From Diphasiastrum complanatum (lineage: Eukaryota; Streptophyta; Lycopodiopsida; Lycopodiales; Lycopodiaceae): 64,000 nucleotides of DNA. The notes under the pieces were generated by a model, which was not told the origin of the DNA, did no database searches, and worked only from the letters and a program-made list of their open reading frames with translations. Both the position numbers and the translations under genes were made by a program. The stretch is from the NCBI GenBank assembly GCA_029204225.1, contig CM055107.1, positions 17,394,809-17,458,808 on the forward strand. The letters run 5' to 3'. Shown here piece after piece: positions 50,601 through 59,600 of this stretch; the first letter of the stretch is position 1, and each line of letters opens with the position of its first letter.

Positions 50601-53558
50601 TGGAACCCTATACGTAATAACTTACCGCAGCTAAATATAGAAGCCTGAGTGCAGCGTATAGGATTTTCATTTGAGAAGTGTGCTCTTTTAACCATAGATA
50701 CCCGTTCCATTTCAGAATGCATACAGAATGTGTGTTCCGAACGCATTCTGAAGTGGAACATGGCAAAAAAAAAATGGAACATTTTTTTTTTTGCAAAGTT
50801 TTTTAAAATTAGGGATAAATAGGATAAAGTGTTGGGGGCCATTTAAAATCCAAAATGGCAAAGTATTGGCATACTGAAAATCCAAATTGGCAAGAACTAT
50901 GCACGACATGCATTGACTATTCTCACTCTATATTGCACAGTTCTGCAAGATCTTAAGTGGTTTCCAAGAATAATGTAACACCAAACAATTCACCAGCACA
51001 GGTCTTCAAAGCATGAAAAAGAGGCTAGATGTACTATCCTTTTATGGCTGCCCTTTTTGATCTCTAGATCTTCAGTGTCTATTTTTCAGACCACAATCAT
51101 GCTTTTGCATAGTTTGAGGATGAATGATACAGCCTTGCACTTGAGAAATAGAGAATTGAAGATGCAAGACCGAGACAATATGAGGGTCAGAGAATTGAAG
51201 TTGAGATGCAGAGACAATTCAAAGATATGAAGGCATGTATTAAGTATAAATTATTAAGTTATAACTAGCTCAAATTAGGCCTAAGACCCCCAATGCATAC
51301 TTCTGTGAATCGGTTTAAGCCTCGGTTAGCCTTTAAATTCAAGATAACAAAGTACTTAAAGAAGGAAATAAAGAAAATCAGTGCTTTTGGACAGTTGTGA
51401 TTTAGATTTTTTCGGTTCTCTCTCAGCTCCTTTGTGAGGATTCTGAGTTATGTTGCTCGAGTCCATGTTAGAATGTTAACTGTGTTGCTTACTCTTATTA
51501 TACTCACAAGTGGTATCTATAATTTTATTTTTTTGCTTATCCAATACAATGTTCTCGATATCTAATAACATTATCCTACTCTCCCACCCCCCCAACTACC
51601 AAAAAAGAAAGAGGTGCCAAATGGGAGTCTTGTCATGCTCTAGTCTAAGGCCTGATTTCTTGAATGACAATCTATGTACTGTCTTCTCTTCAATTCATTG
51701 TTCCATTTGACAATTAACAAAATGATCAAAGAAGCTAAGGATGACTAAATCAAATCACCCTTGTGGATCAATTGGATTGGAGTAAAGCATCAAGGACAGA
51801 TCTTGACTAGTCTTTGCTCGGTTTTCCCCTCAAAGACACTTCAGCCAAGCTCTAGCCACAACGCAAATGGTGAGAGCAGGTGTTCCTCACTAACCCAACA
51901 TTCTTGGTAGAAATATCTCAGTGACCCTATACAAACTCAGAGCAGAGCATTGCCATGTAGATAAACAAAGTCCATCCCAATCCGTTCACAAACCAATGGG
52001 CAATCATGATCAGTGACTCTCCACATCAATCACAATCTTAACCTCAAGGCTCAGGCTGCAAACTCTAGTACACACCATGTATATCGAGTATATAACAAAT
52101 TCCTTCACCTCTTCCTTCTCTTTAAGGCTCATCTTGTACGAAGGGTTGCATGCCATGTATGCCCCTGGTATGAGTTCCATCATGTACTCTATAGTATATC
52201 TAGGAGGACAGCCTATTCAAAAGAATTCCTCATAGTTTCTTCTATTTGAAACCTTACAAGTGATAAGCCAGGAATTGACAATGATCACCAAATACACTTA
52301 ATCACAGCCTAACAGAGCACCACTTCATGTAAGCGGAGCATATTTTAATCCTCAATTGAGAATCCTAAGTAACACAACAGATGACCTTTCGGCCATGCTG
52401 ACACCAGATTATGATGTTAGTATGGAAGAATAACTAGAGAATAAACAAACAAAACCAGAATATTGTTTTGAAGAGTTGATTTTAAATTTCTCATGAAATC
52501 ATTAAGTTTGATGGTTATAGTTTCTGAATCCTGATTATGTTAAAATAAGTGCAGCATAGCTATGATTATTAGAAAACAGAAACTTGCATATTGGCTACGT
52601 ACTACCCAGAACTCATCTTGTAACTAAGATAGCCTTGAGAATGGAAACAGCTGCTCAAAACTGGTCTTGATACTTAAATCTATTGCCTAACTGCTACTGA
52701 GCCAATTCAGAACAAGGATACCCAAGCCTACATAGTTAGTTATTGTCTCTAGCCAAAAAAGATGTACCTCATCAACTTCAGCCCCCATAGAAAATCTCTC
52801 ACTGCTCATACCAAGTGTCGTAAACTCTGAACTACCTTCTTCCATGTATCCTAGCTGATGAGATATGGCTTCATTTTTCCCAGAGTCGTTGCCACTAGAA
52901 GCTGTCAGCACTGTGGCGTTATCAGCACTTTGAGATACGCTACCCTCCTTAATCTCCTCATTCAGGAAACCTGTAACTCGCATATCCACAAGTGTATTCT
53001 CTGCTTTGTTGTTTAAGCCAGACTCTACAAGACTACTTTCATGAGCAGGTCCAATCCCAGTATCAAATGTTAAAATATTGGCATCTAGGTTATTACTGCT
53101 TTCCAGATTTGTGGGTGTTGGGGCCATAACTCTCTCATAATCAAAATGTAAGCTAGAAACTGAATCCATACTTTTTCCTAATTCTTTATGCTCTTCCAGC
53201 AGAGATTCTGTGCAAGTATTAGGATTTGTATTCCTATCACTTTCAAGGTCTTTATATAATCGAGGCTCATCGTGGTGATGAGCTGAAACAATTGAATCTG
53301 AATTCACTTGTGTTGGATCTTTCCTGTCATATTCTTGAGAAAGACCATGAACAACTGTGTTTTGGTCAAAATAGGTTGGTGATGCAAAACTCTCAGTTGA
53401 AAAACCAGACTGCTGGGGTGGTCGAATATCAGTTGAAGCCTTTTCCTCCTCTTCTTCAAGGGAAGACTTGGGTGTTGGTGCTAAAACCTTTGCAGGATTT
53501 CCTTTCTGTAGCCTCCTTTGGCGGAATTCCTCCAACTATCAACAGAATGAGCAGAAAT

Positions 53559-53616
<58 letters not shown>

Positions 53617-56600
53617 GATAAGTTTTACTTCTTCACTACAGCATCTCTTTTTACTTGTTACGGAGACGTGCTGCCCTCCCACTACAGTACATAATCATTG
53701 ACAGTTACTAAGTTGATCTTATGTATGGTACATACCATCCTCGATTCTAAAGTCGTTAATAGATTTTCTTTTTCTTTCTACACAAGCACAAATTATGGTT
53801 ACAAAAATTCATAATTGAACACAGAAAATCAATCCTAATAAGGGATTTTGGAGTTCTACAGGACAGCACACGTCTACCCTTTCTGATCAGCAATTTAAAA
53901 GATGCATGTCATGCCCCCAATTTACAAACAGAGATTTCCAACCTCCTGTCTCAAGTAATATTTCACTACAGCATGGATAGTCTGTTCACATGAGAATCTT
54001 GTACCACAGAAAGGACAAGGTTAGATTATAATCAAGCGTTAAAGTGGCAGACTTACTACCTGATAAGAAATCAACAATAACAGGTATAACCAAAGTGGTC
54101 TAGCAGTTCAATAAGGACTGGCTAATACATCCAGATTCGGTCCTCACATTATTGATTTTCATTTCACGGATTCAGAGAGCCGAATAGATAAATAGCTATT
54201 TTGCATCAGAATTCTGTGGCCCAACTAAAAAAGCTTTATAAATATACCAGTGTAAATGTTCTAGCAGGTCCTGGAACAAGCTAGAACTCACTCAGCGCCA
54301 GACTTGCATTCTTGGACCAAACTCTTTCAGGTGGGCCATACTTCGGTGAAGGTTTATTGATGAGTTATAATCAAGTAAATCAAGAAAAATCTCTGGATCT
54401 TTAACCGGAAAATTTCAAGACATACATCTAGACTTCAAGTAAACCAAGCTAATTACAACTATTCTTATGAAAACTACTTATATGCTTGATAAAACACAAG
54501 TAGAAAATTCCAAACTGAATTCTGCCCTTCAAAACTGAAACTCTGTCCTGCATTGTAGGCAGAAAACCAAACTTCTGCTTTCTTCTAATCCCAGCTTGCT
54601 TCTGCGGATGCGTTTGGGAGCTAGTACAGACATGCATAATCTTTAGCACAAATCTTGCTTCTTTGCATGCATACACTGCCAGGACAACTCTCTCTGCAAG
54701 GAAGTGATTGTTGTCTACAAGAGAAGATATGTCATGAACAATACCACTCGATCCTGTAGCACTTGTCAGTAGAGGATAGCAAGGTTGCTGTGGGAAGTCT
54801 TTCTTCAAACAATTTCAGCAATTTGCTAAACAAAGGATTCATACATGAATCTTCTCCTAGATAGCAATTGGACATCTTGCTTCAGGGCAGCAATCCATCA
54901 TCTTCCTTGCCGTATGTTGTTTCCAGAGATAATTTCTTCTTGTTTCAGGGGCAGATTCAAAAAGTGGGCAGTAAATAATCATCCATTCCTCTGAGGTAAT
55001 TCCACAGATCCTCCAGCATGCATAATTTTTTGGGATAGCTTTACCCTAGAGCAATGATTGATCAGCAAGAATAGCTATCTAATACGTAGCAAAATAGCTT
55101 CTCTGAAGTTGATCTCTTGGCTGTCCCCACTCCATATACATGTCAGCAAGGGTTTCTTATTCTGATCTCGACTCCTGGCATAACCATTTTGTCAAGCTGC
55201 AGGCTGGAAGAAGTAAGGGGTCTCTATCTAGATAGGTAGCAGTGGTTCCATCAAAGAAGTATGGGACATCCTAAGCGCACTATATGATGTGAAAGACGTG
55301 ACTTCAAAGTTGGATCTCAGAAGAAAATTCTTCTCACTCAAGATGTCTAATGGTGATTCGCTTCAGAATCACGTTAATCAGTTTAAAAATTTCTTGCAGC
55401 AGATGGCAGTTGTCGAATCAACTATCGACGATCAAGACGCAATCATGACATTGCTATCGAGCCTGCCACCTACATAGGAAAACTGGGCAATGATCATTAC
55501 GACACACTCAAATTTAACTCTGTTAAGAGTGATCTCTATGTTGCTGCAGAAAGACAATCGAAGCTCAGACAGCCCTTCAAATTCAGTATCGCATGCTCTA
55601 TATGTAAACAAAGGCGCCAAAAGTCAGAAGAAGAAAGGCTCAAAACAATTTGTATCGAATCAGAAGCCAACACAAAGTCAAGAGCAACTATCGAATCCAC
55701 AGTCAAAGAAGAAGATGTTCCGTAAGTATTGCAAACAAACTAATCATGAGATTCAGGATTGCAGAATATTGAAAGCGAAGAACGCCAACAACAAGTAGTC
55801 AGATCAATAAGCAAATTCAATTGCAGTTACATCTCAATCCCCTATACAAGACATGGATGAACGAATGCTTATGATCAGAGATCCGAAAGCACAAATTGAT
55901 AATTCATGGTTTTTGGATATTGGAGCTACTCAACATATGACCAATCATCATGAACATTTCCAATCCTATACGCCTTACAGTACAAAGAAATTTGTTCATC
56001 TTAGCAATGATAGTACACACACTATTGAAGGTGAAGGAACTGTAAGATTGAAGTTCCAGCATGATCAATTCAAGTTGCTATCGAATGTTCTATATGTACC
56101 TAAATTGTCGACAAATTTGTTATCAGTAAGAAGAATCATTGATTTAGGTCATTGGGTAGAATTTGAATCTGATCAATGCCGAATTATTGATAGGACAAAT
56201 AAGATCTTTGCACTCGGAAAGAGGCTTGGATACTTATATAGACTGATTCATTGTTATTCTGACACAAGCTGTTCTAGTCAATAAAGCATTACTTTGGCAC
56301 TATAGGTTAGGTCACTTGAATCATACATGTCCTTAGTACTTAATCTCGATTATCTAAACAAGAAGATCAACCTCACTGTTTTTCATAGCTGCATTCTCAG
56401 AAAGCAGGCTAAGATTCCATCTAGAGCGAGTCATAAGCATGCAGCAAAAGATGTTCTACATGTTGTTCATTCAGATATATGTAGCCCGATGCAAACTTTG
56501 TCGTTGCTTGGTGCAAAGTACTTCATTACCGTTATTGACGAATGTTTGAGAAGAACAGCTATTTATTTCATTAAGCAGAAATCGGAGGCTTTCAACCTCT

Positions 56601-59600
56601 TCAGACAATTCAAGGAGCGTCCAGAACTCGAAACTGGTAAAAGAATCAAAGTATTGAGGTCAGCCAACGGGCAAGAATATATCTCAACCGAATTCAAGGA
56701 GTATTGCCTTATTAAAGGCATTGAGCAACAATTTATTACTTCTTATTCGCCTAGTCGAAAACTGCTGAGAGAAAGAATCGAACCTTCGTCGAAGCGACTA
56801 AGTGTATGCTTGCTCACGCGACACTGCCTAAATTCTTCTGGGATGAAGTTGTTTCCACTGCAGCTTATATTCAAAACAGATGCTCGACTAAAGGACTCTC
56901 AGACAAAACACCTGATGAAGTTTGGACAGGCTCCAAACCTTCACTATTTGAACCTCAGAGCTTTCGATTATTGCCGCAGATACCGCAAGAGATCAGGAAG
57001 AAGCTGGACTCCCACAGTATCACATCCATTTTCATTGATTACAGATAAAGCTTGTAAGTTGCATGATCTCGTTGAATCGAAGATATTCACTAGCTGAGAT
57101 ATCGTCTTTATCGAAGACCAGTTTATCGACCTCAAAAACAAGGGCAAAGCTCAAACAGTCGAACTATCGAACACTCTTGTTTTCGACTCGACTATTCCTA
57201 TCGAAGGTCCGAATGCGTCAACTTCAGGCGAAAAGCTTATCAATAGCGAATCAGAAGAAGATGTTGCAGCTCAGCAACAACAGAACCAAGGAAATGATTA
57301 TCAGCCTCATTCGTCTCTCAAAAGATCAACAAGAGATCGCAGACCACCTAACAGGTATATCGATTGATCTGCTTGTTATCTCATTTGAGAGCCAACTACT
57401 ATCGAACAAGCACTCATTCAGTCAAACTCTGATCTCTGGAGAGAGGCTATGGATAGAGAGTATCAATCTCTCATAAGGATCAATAGTTTCCTTATCGAAC
57501 ATGGTTATAACCCAAGCACTTCAAATTCGAATGTCTACCTCAAGTCAGTGCAGCATTCTTTTATGATCATCACATTGTACATGGACAACAAACTTCTAAT
57601 CAGCGACAGTGTCGAATTAATAAAAGAACAGAAACGAATGTTGTCCTCGGAATTTGACATGACAGATATGGGCGAAGCTCATTACTGTCTCGGTTTTCAA
57701 ATTTGAAGAGACAAAGAGCAAAGGCTGATTTACATCACTCAACAAAGGTACATTTACAATATGCTAATCAGATATAATCTGATAAATTGCAAGTTAGCTC
57801 ATTCGCCAATGGACCCAGAACTCAAATTGTCAAAGGATCAGTGTGAAGAGAAGGAGCAGATGCGTGAGTACCCATATCATTCAATAATAGGTTCTCTTAT
57901 GTACCCGCTGATCTGTACAAAACCAGACATAGCTTTTGCAGTTAGTTCCTTAAGTCAGTATATGGCTAATCCTAGTATTATACATTGGAAAGCTCTTATA
58001 AGACATTCGAGCTACTATGGAACAATGCATCTGTTATGGAGCAGTCCACAACGACAAACTCAACATACTCAGTGGTTATTCGAATGCAAGTTGGGCAAGA
58101 GATGTAGACACTCGTAGATCCACATCTAGATTTACATTCTTCATCAATGGTGGTCCAATTTCATGGAACGGTCGCAAGCAAACCTCAATAGCTCTATCGT
58201 CTACAGAATCAGAGTATATCGCTGCATCTCAAGCGACAACGGAAGCAGTGTGGTTGCAAAACTTACTATCAGACGTTTGTCTGAAGCAATATGCTCCGAC
58301 AATTGTCTATTGTGATAATCAAAGTGCTATTGCTTTATCGGCCAATCCTAGGTTTCATTCCAAGAGTAAGCACATTGAAATCAAGTATCACAATGTCAAA
58401 AGTTTCAACAAAGAAGTAAGCTTGGAGTACTGTCAAACGCGAGACATGATAGCAAACATTTTTACGAAGGCGTTGAGCTTGGATGCACACAAAAGATTTT
58501 GTCCAAAACTAAGTGTAAAGGTCAAGGTATTCATAGATTCCGATTAAGAGAGCATTCATTCATTTATCCAGTTCTACAGTTTTACTGATGTTTTTAAATA
58601 GTCTGTAGAAATACACGGGAATGGCTAACAATCGGGTTCGACAACGACACAGAGTATCGAAGGCATTCGAACTATTAAATGTTAACAGAACTTGTTTCCA
58701 CTTGTTTTGAAGCTAACGACTTGCCCTAACGGTTTTTGCAAGTAGTTTCGGGAAGCCCAACTAGATAAGTGACAACGCATTGTGGCTAAGTGAAAATTGC
58801 GATCTGTGACCATACAGTTGTCTTCAACTGTCATTTGGATAAGCCTAAACGACATTCATAACTAGTATAAATAGTTGATGACTTTCTAGGTTAACTTCTT
58901 CACTTCTTCTTTATGAGATCTTCAGTTCTTCTTCTTCAGCTCTTGATCCTATAGATTAATATAGCGCATTGCGAGAAACATTTACAGCTTATCAGCGGAA
59001 GTGTCGGATATAGTTAATCAGATACTCAAAGATAGTTTCGAGTTGCGGTTGCATCCGCTATTGCTTTGTGCTCTCACTATTCTTCTGATTTGTACATGCT
59101 ACTTACTGAATTGATCATACAGTTTTATTGCGTTCAATATTATGTCAGAATGATTGAATGCTTCTCTGTTCTATTCGTAATCTGATATTTTCTCTTATAA
59201 ATTTGTCTGAACTATCGAATACTTCGATATAGCAATGTTTATTTTGTTTTGTTTGTCTATGAAATCAATCTAACAGATTCTGATGATTTCAAAGTTAGAA
59301 TCACTTAGAATTCAAACATGGCAATAGTTGCGATAGTTTTGTTTGAATTTGATAGGCATAGTCATGCATTAGGAGAAGGATTATTTTGCAGAGCCTGATA
59401 GTGCCTCTACAAAATGCAACATTTTCTCTATCGAGCATCCTTTCCTTCTTCGAACAAGATATAGCAAGGTTCCTAGTTCTGCCATGCTATTTCGACTCAA
59501 AGTTATCATGGTCTAAGATTCATATTTGGCTAGATATCCTGGTAGGAAATTCTAGATCTAGTATTCAAGTTGGAAAGCAAGATTCCAAGACTTCTCCTCG

